A stretch of DNA of 64,000 bases from assembly GCA_028293625.1 (NCBI GenBank), contig JAQGOL010000008.1, positions 62,001 through 126,000 on the forward strand. Reading direction: 5' to 3'. The first letter of the stretch is position 1. Each line of letters starts with the position of its first letter. Origin of the DNA: Chthoniobacteraceae bacterium (GTDB lineage: Bacteria > Verrucomicrobiota > Verrucomicrobiia > Chthoniobacterales > Chthoniobacteraceae). The notes beneath the pieces were generated by a model. It saw only the letters and a program-made list of their open reading frames with translations, was not told the origin of the DNA and did not search any database. A program made the translations under genes and the position numbers. This document shows positions 25,065 to 33,295 of this stretch, in pieces.

Positions 25065-27071
25065 CTACTTGGACGGCGGATCCTTGCGCAGCAACTGCAC
25101 TCCATCGGCGATGACATGCCCGTCGGTGTTTTTATTGGAAACCACGATGCTTGTTAGCTTGCCGGCCGGCAGAAAGAATAGACCGAGCGATTTGGCTCCG
25201 CTCGCCTCCTTTTCGTTGACTTTCACCGCGGCAAGTTCCTTGCCGCCGGCCTCGATTGTCACCGGCACGTTGGTCGCCCGGTTCGGGTTGGGCGCGAAAT
25301 GGAGCACTATTTCATACTGGGCGGCCTCAACAATCTCCGGGGTCCAACGGATCGACATCTCCCCTTTATGTTCATTGCCGTCGTGCAGGTAACCGGCTCC
25401 TACCCTTGCCCATCCCGCGTTAGTCGATTCGATCCAATCGCCTTTGCGTTCAGCCTCCGCGTCATCGAGCACCAGACCTTCGAGTTTGGTGGCCGGAGCT
25501 GCTTTCACCGGAGCCGTCCACGCAAGAACCTGGCCGTCCTTTGTTAATTGGGCACGAAGCTGTGCATAGTCGACCTCCTGGATGGCGCTTGAATGATCGA
25601 TTGCAATGGAGGCAGCCGTGGCAGCCGATTGACCAAGAATCATGAACACCGGCTCCATGCGAATTGACCCATAGGCTATATGCGTCGCCGAAAGGCAAAC
25701 CGGCACGAGCAGGTTGCTGCATTCGCTGGCGGCGGGAACAATTGACCCATACGAGATTGGGTACGGGCTCACTCCCACCTGCACGTCACCTTCGTTTTCA
25801 ACGCGCCCGTTTTTCACCAACCGCTGGGTATTATGCGAGTCCATGTTATAAGCGCCCAGCCCAACCGCGTCCGCCGCTTTTCGGGAGCCCCGGCATTCAT
25901 TCTCAGTCATGATATAGGAACCGAGCATCCGGCGCGCTTCCCGAACATACATCTGGTGAGGCCAGCCTCCGGTATCCAAAAATTCATCCTTCGGGAAACC
26001 CCATTGCCTCATCTCGGCACGGACATTCTCAGGCACGCGATGGTCGGTGGCGAGAAATGTCAGCACCCCGCGGATATACTCTTCGTGCGCGCTCCAGATT
26101 TTGGCGCGGGTTGCATAATCGGCTTCGGGATAGTCGTAGTTGAAACCGATATAGTCGGTTGAGAAAGCGCCGTTGTTATTGATGTCGGTCTTCTCCGGCG
26201 TGACCATGTCGAGCTTCAAAAAACTGCCGAGCTTTACCTTCTGACCGGCCTTCACGAGTGCTTCCATATAGCGCCCGAAAAGTTCAAACCGCTTGGGATT
26301 GTAATCGGCAGGCGGCTCGATGGGATTGCGGTTCACGGGATTATTAGTCAGGCAAAGGCGGAAATTGTAAGCTTGCACGCAGAGATCGCCGTCGCCTGGA
26401 ACTCCGCCATCACCCGGCTGCACAAATGGGAGCAAGCCGCTGCTTGTATCGCCAGGAGTCACGTAAGGATCAACCGCCACACTAAACTGATGCGACGGCG
26501 TCGTGGCCCGCACTCCGTTAAGGGTTTCACCAAATCGGGCATTCGCTTCCCGGCCTGTCATATACTTAACCCCGGCCCTGGCCATCAGATCGCCTTCATA
26601 ACTGCAATCAAGGAACATTGCGGCCCGATAGACGTCGCCATTTTCCATCGCGATCTCCACGATCCGGGTGCCCTCTTTTTTCACCGTGGCGAGCCGTTGC
26701 CCGAAGTAAATCGGCACGCTCGATTCTTCCAGCAAATCGCGCAGCTCCCGCTCGGCCACATGCGGCTCAAAATACCAGGCTTCCGCCTTGCCGTAATACT
26801 TGCCAAGGCGCTTGTAGAAGTCGTGGGCGAATCCTCCAATCGCCGCTTTATTTCCAATATCGGTCCATCCCAGGCCGCCCGAGGTGAGTCCTCCAACGTG
26901 GCGACCGAACTCCGCGATCACCGCCTTTTTCCCCAACCGCGATGCGGTGCAGGCTGCGCTGACTCCGGCCGCGGTGCCGCCATATACACAGATTTCAGAT
27001 TCAATCACCTTGGCGGAGCAGGAAATGGTGAAAGCGACGGCAATGGAGAGCGAGAGGGCTGCGGCGTTCAT
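25065..27071 (-). CDS. Secreted FAD-dependent oxidoreductase with C-terminal golvesin-like domain
   Basis: 668 residues from the ATG at 27071, chosen because it places a signal peptide (NAAALSLSIAVAFTISCSA) at the N-terminus. An upstream frame extends to 27557 but is low-complexity and opposes another gene. The FAD domain starts with ICVYGGTAAGVSAACTASRLG (FAD_oxidored family), continues with GRHVGGLTSGGLG and AMFLDCSYEGDLMARAG, and extends to about residue 530. The last ~130 residues form a beta-sandwich like golvesin/xanthan-lyase C-terminal domains, likely for carbohydrate binding. Such proteins are numerous in Planctomycetes and Verrucomicrobia and lie near polysaccharide genes; substrate unknown. 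Confidence 0.82.
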   Translation of the reverse strand: MNAAALSLSIAVAFTISCSAKVIESEICVYGGTAAGVSAACTASRLGKKAVIAEFGRHVGGLTSGGLGWTDIGNKAAIGGFAHDFYKRLGKYYGKAEAWYFEPHVAERELRDLLEESSVPIYFGQRLATVKKEGTRIVEIAMENGDVYRAAMFLDCSYEGDLMARAGVKYMTGREANARFGETLNGVRATTPSHQFSVAVDPYVTPGDTSSGLLPFVQPGDGGVPGDGDLCVQAYNFRLCLTNNPVNRNPIEPPADYNPKRFELFGRYMEALVKAGQKVKLGSFLKLDMVTPEKTDINNNGAFSTDYIGFNYDYPEADYATRAKIWSAHEEYIRGVLTFLATDHRVPENVRAEMRQWGFPKDEFLDTGGWPHQMYVREARRMLGSYIMTENECRGSRKAADAVGLGAYNMDSHNTQRLVKNGRVENEGDVQVGVSPYPISYGSIVPAASECSNLLVPVCLSATHIAYGSIRMEPVFMILGQSAATAASIAIDHSSAIQEVDYAQLRAQLTKDGQVLAWTAPVKAAPATKLEGLVLDDAEAERKGDWIESTNAGWARVGAGYLHDGNEHKGEMSIRWTPEIVEAAQYEIVLHFAPNPNRATNVPVTIEAGGKELAAVKVNEKEASGAKSLGLFFLPAGKLTSIVVSNKNTDGHVIADGVQLLRKDPPSK

Positions 27072-27207
27072 AAGGGAGGCTACGGAGTCGACACGGCCAC
27101 CCGGTCCGTCGTCAAGCCGCCAGAGCCGATCGGGACAACCACAATTGCCGCTGCTACCGTAACGTTTTGATCTGCCGCGGGAAGCGGACAGGCAACGGAG
27201 GGAATAT

Positions 27208-27603
27208 ATGAGGAAGAAACTGATCGCTCTGGCGCTCGCCGCCATCATGGCGAACCTGATTGAGGGCGTTCGCGGAATTGAAACGTTGGGCTCGCGGACA
27301 TTGCTGAACCAGGCGCCCGTGCTCGCCGGTGATTCGTATACCGCGCGGCATAGCAATCCGAGAGCTTCGGTCGCATGGCAGTTTTCCGGACGGATCACCG
27401 AAATCGATAAGCAAAACAAAACACTAACAATCGACGAGAAACGGCTCGGAAAAGAAACGCTGCACATGGCCGTTGATACCCGGGTCCTGCGCGGGGAGGA
27501 AAATGCCGCATGGGAACAACTCAAGGTCGGGGACCAGGTGCGCGCCACGGCACGCAAATCGGGTCAGATCAACCGGGCGCTCACAATCGAGCTTGCCCGG
27601 TAG
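27208..27603 (+). CDS. Small secreted protein with OB-fold-like domain
   Basis: 131 residues; start supported by GGAGGG at 27197-27202, five bases before the ATG. Signal peptide MRKKLIALALAAIMANLIEG. The C-terminal ~75 residues (FSGRITEIDKQNKTLTI ... LKVGDQVRATARKSGQ) have the alternating pattern of the small DUF5666-like OB fold found in periplasmic proteins (family assignment tentative). Divergent from the FAD oxidoreductase gene; the 136 bases between the starts should hold both promoters. Confidence 0.72.
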   Translation: MRKKLIALALAAIMANLIEGVRGIETLGSRTLLNQAPVLAGDSYTARHSNPRASVAWQFSGRITEIDKQNKTLTIDEKRLGKETLHMAVDTRVLRGEENAAWEQLKVGDQVRATARKSGQINRALTIELAR

Positions 27604-27675
27604 AAAATTCCGGCGGCATCCAACTCCGGCATCCCGCTCGACAACAGCGCCTTCGGTTCCGAGAATGTGCCGACC

Positions 27676-28293
27676 ATGAAAGATGAAATGATTCTCGTGG
27701 TCCGGCGCGCGTTATTCGATGAACTCGGTGCGTTCCAGGGCCTTAACTTTGAAATTGGCCGATATCTTCCGGCGTTGCTCAATCGCGGCAACAATTTTTT
27801 CACCCCTCGCGCGCCGGCCGAAGCCGACGCCGCTTTAAAACAGATCATTCCTTACGCGATTCTGGTTCACGAGGGAAAAGTGCTCCATTACGTGCGCGGT
27901 AAAAAAGCCGGCGAACAGCGTCTCGTTTCCAAGGGTTCCATTGGGATCGGCGGTCACATGAACGATCACGATGAAGATCTTTTCGCGCTTGACCTCGATG
28001 CTTACAACGCCGGAGTGCAACGTGAAGTGGGCGAGGAGCTCCGTCTCGGAACGGCTTACACCAATCGTGCCGCCGCGCTGCTTAACGACGATTCCAACGA
28101 GGTCGGCCGCGTGCATCTGGGTGTTGTCCACGTTTTTCAACTGGAAACAGCCGATGTGCAAAAAGGCGAGGCGATGATCACGGAGCTCCAGTTTCTGGAT
28201 CGCGCCCAGCTTGCCGCGCGCCGCGACTCCATGGAAACGTGGTCACAGATCTGTTTTGATCGGCTGGACGAATTACTGGCTGCGGCGCGTTAA
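27676..28293 (+). CDS. Nudix-like hydrolase with interrupted Nudix box
   Basis: 205 residues from the ATG at 27676; a GTG three codons upstream is possible. The central region reads GSIGIGGHMND, then REVGEELRLG, which are the two ends of a Nudix box, separated by a longer acidic insert (HDEDLFALDLDAYNAGVQ). Residues REVGEE match the metal-binding helix of Nudix enzymes that hydrolyse nucleoside diphosphates linked to another group. Flanking strands (YAILVHEGKVLHYVRG, RVHLGVVHVFQLE) fit a Nudix fold. Cytoplasmic. Substrate cannot be read; not obviously linked to neighbours. Confidence 0.75.
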   Translation: MKDEMILVVRRALFDELGAFQGLNFEIGRYLPALLNRGNNFFTPRAPAEADAALKQIIPYAILVHEGKVLHYVRGKKAGEQRLVSKGSIGIGGHMNDHDEDLFALDLDAYNAGVQREVGEELRLGTAYTNRAAALLNDDSNEVGRVHLGVVHVFQLETADVQKGEAMITELQFLDRAQLAARRDSMETWSQICFDRLDELLAAAR

Positions 28294-28385
28294 GCAGCAC
28301 TAAAAAAGACTGGGCGTTATCAGCGTTCGCGTGTTGAAGCCGTGCAATCGGCGGCAAACTCCATTAAGACACCACTCCCCTCATT

Positions 28386-29486
28386 ATGGACTCCGTTTTT
28401 CACAGTATCATTCGCGCTGCAATTGACCTTGGCGCCTCCGACATCCACATCAAGCCCGAGGCGCCGGTTGTCTTTCGGATTCAGCGCGAATTGGTGACGG
28501 TTGACGCGCCGCCGCAAACCGAGGCATGGATACGGGCGGTGCTCACGGAAATTGTTCCGGAACATTTGCGCGATCGGCTCTATAGCGAGCATGAGATTGA
28601 TTTCGCGCTCACCTTGCCGGGCCTGGCGCGGTGCCGAACCAATGTATTTCAGCAGCGCGGCCAGTTCACGCTCGCGCTGAGAATAGTCAAGACCGCCATC
28701 CGCACCCTGGCGGACCTGCGGATGCCGCCGATCATCGCGCAGGTCTCCCAAGCGCCGCGCGGAATAATCCTGGTGGCGGGAGCAATCGGGGCGGGCAAAT
28801 CGACAACGCTGGCGGGGATGATCAACCATATTAACACGACCTCCCGCAAACACGTGATTACCTTGGAAGATCCAATCGAGTATATCTTTGAAGACAACCT
28901 ATCTATCATTGAACAGCGCGAGGTCGGACTTGATACCGCCAGCTTCAACACCGGGTTGCGCAATGTCCTGAGACAAGATCCGGACGTGCTGGTAATAGGC
29001 GAGATGCGCGATGCCGAGAGCGCCGCGGCCGCCATGGGGGCTGCGAATATCGGCCACCTTGTCATCAGCACGCTGCACACCTCGGATACTGTAAAGTCGG
29101 TGCAGCGCGTGCTTGAATTTTTTCCAAGTGGAGAACGCGAATATGCGCGCCGCTTGTTCGCCGACACGCTGCATGCCGTGGTTTGCCAAAGATTAATCAA
29201 GAGCGAGGCGCACGGCGTTATCCCGGCTGTCGAGATCCTGCTTAATAATGCTTCGGTTTCAAAATTGATCGCCAGCGACCGGCTCGACAAATTACAGGGC
29301 GCACTTGAACTCGGCATCGGCGAAGGGATGCAGACCTTTGATCATGCGCTCCAGCAGATGACCGTGGAGCGCCTGATCACGCGGGAGGAGGCCATCTTGC
29401 ACGCGGCAAATCCCGACTCGTTGCGGATGGCGTTTAAAGGAGTCGTGCTAAGCGAATCGCGCCGAATTCTTAGTGCCCGCGACTAA
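28386..29486 (+). CDS. PilT/PilU-like pilus retraction ATPase
   Basis: 366 residues. The N-terminal PAS-like domain begins with LGASDIHIKPEAPVVFR. The P-loop is GAIGAGKS (132-139), where most PilT proteins have GPTGSGKS. The Asp box region EDPIEYIFED, the Walker B/GEMRD block (VLVIGEMRDAES) and the His box STLHTSDTVKSVQRVLEFFP follow. Expected to be a hexameric ATPase that depolymerises type IV pili or acts on pseudopili. No pilus genes are adjacent; the nearest relatives in the window are the type II secretion genes about 9 kb downstream. PilT and PilU cannot be separated from sequence alone. Confidence 0.88.
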   Translation: MDSVFHSIIRAAIDLGASDIHIKPEAPVVFRIQRELVTVDAPPQTEAWIRAVLTEIVPEHLRDRLYSEHEIDFALTLPGLARCRTNVFQQRGQFTLALRIVKTAIRTLADLRMPPIIAQVSQAPRGIILVAGAIGAGKSTTLAGMINHINTTSRKHVITLEDPIEYIFEDNLSIIEQREVGLDTASFNTGLRNVLRQDPDVLVIGEMRDAESAAAAMGAANIGHLVISTLHTSDTVKSVQRVLEFFPSGEREYARRLFADTLHAVVCQRLIKSEAHGVIPAVEILLNNASVSKLIASDRLDKLQGALELGIGEGMQTFDHALQQMTVERLITREEAILHAANPDSLRMAFKGVVLSESRRILSARD

Positions 29487-29628
29487 CAAAAAAAGCAGCT
29501 GATGGGGCGTTGGCGACTTTGTTAGATCAAAGTTGCGGCACCAATAAAATCCCTAAGAATAAAGAAGCCTGAATTAAGCAAATACAAGTAGCGTTGGGCG
29601 GTGCCGCCTGCATAGATTTGCTCCCCCT

Positions 29629-29931
29629 ATGAAACGCTATATCCTTGCTGCTGCTGCCCTCACTTTCTGTGTCGCGTGCGAACAACACGTCGCAGTTCCT
29701 GAGACCAGCACCACAGAACCCGCAGTCGAAAAAGCCCCCGTGCTTGAAGAGAAAAAGGTTGAACCCGTAGTTCCCGCGACGACACCCGCTGTTGAAGCAC
29801 CCGTGCCTGCCGCGCCAGTCGAAGAGAAGAAGCCGGAAGCTGCCGCCGCACCCGCCGCACCCGCTGCCGAGCCTGCCGCACCCGCCGACGAGAAGAAGCC
29901 GGAAGCTCCTGCTTCCGAGCCAAAGCCCTAA
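29629..29931 (+). CDS. Pro/Ala/Glu-rich lipoprotein
   Basis: 100 residues. The N-terminus MKRYILAAAALTFCVAC looks like a lipoprotein signal with the lipidated Cys at residue 14 or 17. The remainder is low complexity with recurring EEKKPEA/DEKKPEAPA units, extended and disordered. It could span or tether within the periplasm, but no function is claimed. It ends before a perfect inverted repeat (29971-30011). Confidence 0.65.
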   Translation: MKRYILAAAALTFCVACEQHVAVPETSTTEPAVEKAPVLEEKKVEPVVPATTPAVEAPVPAAPVEEKKPEAAAAPAAPAAEPAAPADEKKPEAPASEPKP

Positions 29932-29970
29932 TCGGCTGTCGTTTGCGGTCTAACACAGCCGCCACGCATC

Positions 29971-30011
29971 GGATGAACACGGATCAACCTCCTCGTGATC
30001 CGTGTTCATCC
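29971..30011. terminator. Perfect 16-base-pair inverted repeat between convergent genes
   Basis: GGATGAACACGGATCA (29971-29986) and its exact reverse complement (29996-30011) enclose a 9-base loop. It lies between convergent genes, so a bidirectional transcription-stop role is reasonable, though no T-run follows either arm. It could equally be a dispersed repeat element. Confidence 0.5.
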
Positions 30012-30060
30012 CAGCGGCGTTTGATCTGACAGAGAACGCCCTATATCGAAGACGCAGGTC

Positions 30061-30846
30061 TTAAAAGCCGACAGTGAGTCTGGTTGCCAGGTTTTCAGGA
30101 AGACCGGCCTTGAGGATCGCTTTGCAGGCGGCGGCGACATTGTATTCCACCTGCACCAATTCGACCTGCATCAACTCAGGGTCGAAGATTGCAAATTGCG
30201 CGCGCGGGTCCCGGTTCCGCGGCTGGCCGACCGAGCCGACATTGACAAGAGCGGAACCCTCGGGAGAAAAACTGTAAGTCCGCTCATCAAGCAGAAGAGG
30301 CTGCCGGGTGCCGCGTCGCACAAAAACCCGAGGCACATGGGTATGCCCGCAAAAGCAGAGCGGCGTCGTCTGGTAAAGAAACGAAAGCGTCGCATCCGCA
30401 TCGGAAAAAATATAACACCATGTGGTTGGCTCCATCAGCGATGCGTGAACAAAGGAAGCCCTCTTTTTTTGCAAGCTTTCAGGCAAAGCCCCCAACCACT
30501 GGCGCTCTTCATCGGAGAGTTGTTTGATCGAGTATTCGATGCCGGCCACGGCCGATTCATTGGTATCCTCGCTGGCAAAACCACGCGCAACCGCTTCATC
30601 GTGATTGCCAATAATCGCCGGACAACCCAGATCCCTTATGATCTGCAGGCACTCAGCCGGTTGTCCGCCGTAACCGACGATGTCGCCAAGACAGATATAA
30701 CTGCGGATCCCACGTTTCTTACATTCTTTTAGCACCGCCTTGAGCGCGGGAAGATTGCTGTGGATGTCGCTAAAGATCGCAATCCTCTCATCGCCCGCTG
30801 CCGGCCGGGAAGTGGAGTCTGGAATGTCGCTCGATGGCGTTGTCAT
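30061..30846 (-). CDS. Calcineurin-like metallophosphoesterase (YfcE/MJ0936-like)
   Basis: 261 residues from ATG 30846. The frame stays open upstream to 31215, but that stretch is not protein-like. Metal-binding motifs in order: FSDIHSN, GDIVGYGGQ, GNHDEA, and CGHTHVP near the C-terminus. VNVGSVGQPRNRDPRA follows, typical of small diadenosine-tetraphosphatase or phosphodiesterase-like enzymes of the YfcE group. Predicted cytoplasmic phosphodiesterase; substrate not known. Divergent from the receiver-phosphatase gene. Confidence 0.88.
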   Translation of the reverse strand: MTTPSSDIPDSTSRPAAGDERIAIFSDIHSNLPALKAVLKECKKRGIRSYICLGDIVGYGGQPAECLQIIRDLGCPAIIGNHDEAVARGFASEDTNESAVAGIEYSIKQLSDEERQWLGALPESLQKKRASFVHASLMEPTTWCYIFSDADATLSFLYQTTPLCFCGHTHVPRVFVRRGTRQPLLLDERTYSFSPEGSALVNVGSVGQPRNRDPRAQFAIFDPELMQVELVQVEYNVAAACKAILKAGLPENLATRLTVGF

Positions 30847-31203
30847 CTGAGATTGGAGAATAGACAAACGGCGCTCATCGCAAAGCTTCAAACCAAGTGA
30901 ATTGAAAATGGATCCGCACGCCCCAATGAGCGCCGCCGTGCGTGCTTCGGAGGCGATTATGATCGCGTTCCTGAGCAGTAGAAGGAGACGGACAAATCGA
31001 TACCTCAACTTGGAATTCGACGGAAACAAAACGATGATCATCCAGACGGAGGCGCCGGAGCGTGGCCACGGATTGCGATGATTAATTTCTCCGTTCCGTC
31101 TGCGTTTTCCGTCACTGAATTGCTTGCCCGACCCTCGAAGATGAACTTTTTGGTGGAGTGAGGGCTCGTGAATTGAAGCAATCCCGATTGAACTAATACG
31201 CTC
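30847..31203. other. Divergent intergenic region, no gene supported
   Basis: 357 bases between the metallophosphoesterase start and the receiver-SpoIIE gene start. It presumably holds both promoters. No conserved motif, hairpin or coding potential is convincing. Confidence 0.4.
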
Positions 31204-32379
31204 ATGACGCCCCACACCACCCCAATCCTGCTCGTTGACGACAGCGATCTAAGCCGCGCCCTGCTTGCGCGCGCTTTGGCGATGGGCGGATTTGAAGTCT
31301 CGGAATGCCACGACGGCCCGGCGGCGTTGGCAATTGTCGAATCCGGGCAACCCGTTTTGATGGTGCTCGACTATGACATGCCCGAAATGACCGGCGCGGA
31401 GGTTTGTGAACGGGTGCGTGGCAACAAAGATCCGGCCATCGCCATGATGCCGATCATTATGCTCACCGGCGACGCGGGGGAAGACCGCGAGGTCGAATGT
31501 CTGAAGGCCGGCGCGGATGATTTCGTGACCAAGCCTGTCAATACGATGATTTTGAGTGCCCGCATCGAAACGCAACTGCGATTGCATTCGTTACGGGCTC
31601 AATTGCGCGAACAAAACGACGAACTCGAACGCTGGCGCCGCCGCCATGAACTTGACCTGGATGCGGCGCAGCTGACCCAGCAGGCAATTCTTCCTTCCCG
31701 TTCTCCTGCCATCGAGGGGTGGCAGGTCGCCGCGCATTATCAACCGCTCATTCAGGTCGGAGGCGACATCTATGACTGGCTGCGGCTTCCTGATGGAAAC
31801 TGGCTGATCTGGATCGCCGACGCCACTGGGCACGGCGCCGCCGCCGCCCTGCTGACGACTTTAACCAAGCTCGTCTTTTTACACGCCAGCAATGAATCGC
31901 GATCCGCCGCCGAGATCCTTGATGCGGTCAATGCCGACGTCTATTCCGTCTTCAAAGGCCGCTCCTATCTCACAGCGGCTTGCATCCTCCTGCGGCCAAA
32001 CGAAAACCGGATCTTTTTTTCCGGAGCGGGCCATCCGCCGCTGCTGATTTCACGCGCCGATGGAAGCGTGCAACAACTCGCCTCCCAATCTCCTCTGCTT
32101 GGCGTGCTGGCAGATCTCGGAGCAACCGAAGCCTCCGCGTATATCGAGGAAGGTGAAACCGCCCTTCTTTACACAGACGGCTTGTACAGCATGAAAGATG
32201 ATTCAGACAATCGTCTCACCCCCGATGACGCGGCCGCTTTCCTGCCTCGCAACGCACTTTCAGCCGGTGATTTTATCCGACTCACCATTGCGGCGGTAAA
32301 TGAAATTTCAAGTGATGTCCCCCTCCCTGACGATCTGGCCGCGGTAGCCATCCATCGTCCCAAGCGTGCAACCCGCTAA
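31204..32379 (+). CDS. Response regulator with PP2C-type SpoIIE phosphatase output
   Basis: 391 residues. The receiver domain (8-125) has the acidic pair Asp12/Asp13, phospho-acceptor Asp56 (MVLDYDMPE) and Lys110. A coiled-coil linker (130-155, LREQNDELERWRRRH) joins a SpoIIE/RsbU-type Ser/Thr phosphatase domain with metal-binding Asp187 (GGDIYDW) and DATGHGAA (205-212). Such proteins dephosphorylate anti-anti-sigma (STAS) proteins in partner-switching stress pathways (family knowledge). No STAS or anti-sigma gene is adjacent, but an RsbR-type kinase is encoded about 0.9 kb downstream on the other strand. Confidence 0.9.
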   Translation: MTPHTTPILLVDDSDLSRALLARALAMGGFEVSECHDGPAALAIVESGQPVLMVLDYDMPEMTGAEVCERVRGNKDPAIAMMPIIMLTGDAGEDREVECLKAGADDFVTKPVNTMILSARIETQLRLHSLRAQLREQNDELERWRRRHELDLDAAQLTQQAILPSRSPAIEGWQVAAHYQPLIQVGGDIYDWLRLPDGNWLIWIADATGHGAAAALLTTLTKLVFLHASNESRSAAEILDAVNADVYSVFKGRSYLTAACILLRPNENRIFFSGAGHPPLLISRADGSVQQLASQSPLLGVLADLGATEASAYIEEGETALLYTDGLYSMKDDSDNRLTPDDAAAFLPRNALSAGDFIRLTIAAVNEISSDVPLPDDLAAVAIHRPKRATR

Positions 32380-32391
32380 TTTCCAATCTCC

Positions 32392-33291
32392 TTGTCAGCC
32401 CCTCACCTTGTTACCTTGCCACTCCCCTCCGGCCTGCAGATCGCGGTCGCGGAAGACGGTGATCCCGATGGCATCCCGGTCTTTTTCTTCCACGGCTGGC
32501 CCGCATCGAGATTGCAGGGTGCCGGATTCGGACCGGCTGCGCGTCAACTCGGACTCCGGATCGTGTCACCCGATCGCCCCGGAATTGGCCTTTCCTCTTA
32601 TCAGCCGAAACGGGCGTTGCTCGACTGGCCTCCGGTCGTGCGTGAAATCGCCCGGCAGCTTGGGTTCGATCGGTTTCGAATTTTAGCGGTATCGGGTGGC
32701 GGCCCGTACGCGCTTGCATGCGCATATGCTCTGCCCGAACTGGTAGAACGGGTTGTGGTAGTCTCCGGCGCTCCTCCTCTTGGCCCGGATGTTGATCCGA
32801 AAGCGTTATTGCCGGTTTATCGCTGGTTATTGGCCATTCACCGGCATCAACCCGCGGTGCTACGCCAGCTTTTCCACCTCGCACGTCCGTTTGCCACCTT
32901 GCGTCCGCCACGGTGGATCTGGCCGGTAATCCTGCGGTTTGTTCCCAAGGAAGACCGGGAATCGCTGCGCGATCCCGCTGTCTTTGAAGGGTCTTTTGGT
33001 TGTTATAAAGAAGCTTGGCGAGCCGGGGCGCATGGCGTGGTCTCCGACGCGGAAATCTACGGGCAAAGCTGGGGATTCGCTCCGCAATCGATCCAGGTCC
33101 CGGTCCGCCTCTGGCATGGCAAGGCCGATGCGAGTTTTTCATGGCACCTTGCCGAGGCGCTGGCTGCGGCGCTCCCAAATTGCAAAACGCGTTTTATTGA
33201 GGGAGAAGGGCATTACTCACTGCCGATCCGGTGCAGCCGGGCAATCCTCGAGGATCTCATCGCGCCCGAAGCGCTGATTGAAAAAACCTAG
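32392..33291 (+). CDS. Alpha/beta hydrolase
   Basis: 299 residues from a TTG start at 32392, the only plausible start upstream of the conserved domain. Oxyanion region FFFHGWPASRLQG, DRPGIGLSS, nucleophile Ser in AVSGGGPYA, acidic residue in GKADASF and catalytic His in GEGHYSLP form a full hydrolase fold. No signal peptide. Similar to haloalkane-dehalogenase/epoxide-hydrolase-like esterases, but substrate is not readable. It starts 12 bases after the receiver-phosphatase stop, so it may be co-transcribed. Confidence 0.83.
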   Translation: MSAPHLVTLPLPSGLQIAVAEDGDPDGIPVFFFHGWPASRLQGAGFGPAARQLGLRIVSPDRPGIGLSSYQPKRALLDWPPVVREIARQLGFDRFRILAVSGGGPYALACAYALPELVERVVVVSGAPPLGPDVDPKALLPVYRWLLAIHRHQPAVLRQLFHLARPFATLRPPRWIWPVILRFVPKEDRESLRDPAVFEGSFGCYKEAWRAGAHGVVSDAEIYGQSWGFAPQSIQVPVRLWHGKADASFSWHLAEALAAALPNCKTRFIEGEGHYSLPIRCSRAILEDLIAPEALIEKT

Positions 33292-33295
33292 ATTA

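Noticed and set aside
27072-27557. N-terminal extension of the FAD oxidoreductase
   Set aside because: It would remove the signal peptide from the N-terminus and overlaps the opposite-strand small secreted protein that has its own good ribosome-binding site.
30847-31215. N-terminal extension of the metallophosphoesterase (about 123 codons)
   Set aside because: The frame is open but the extension is basic and non-conserved in style, overlaps the divergent promoter region and precedes the complete enzyme domain.
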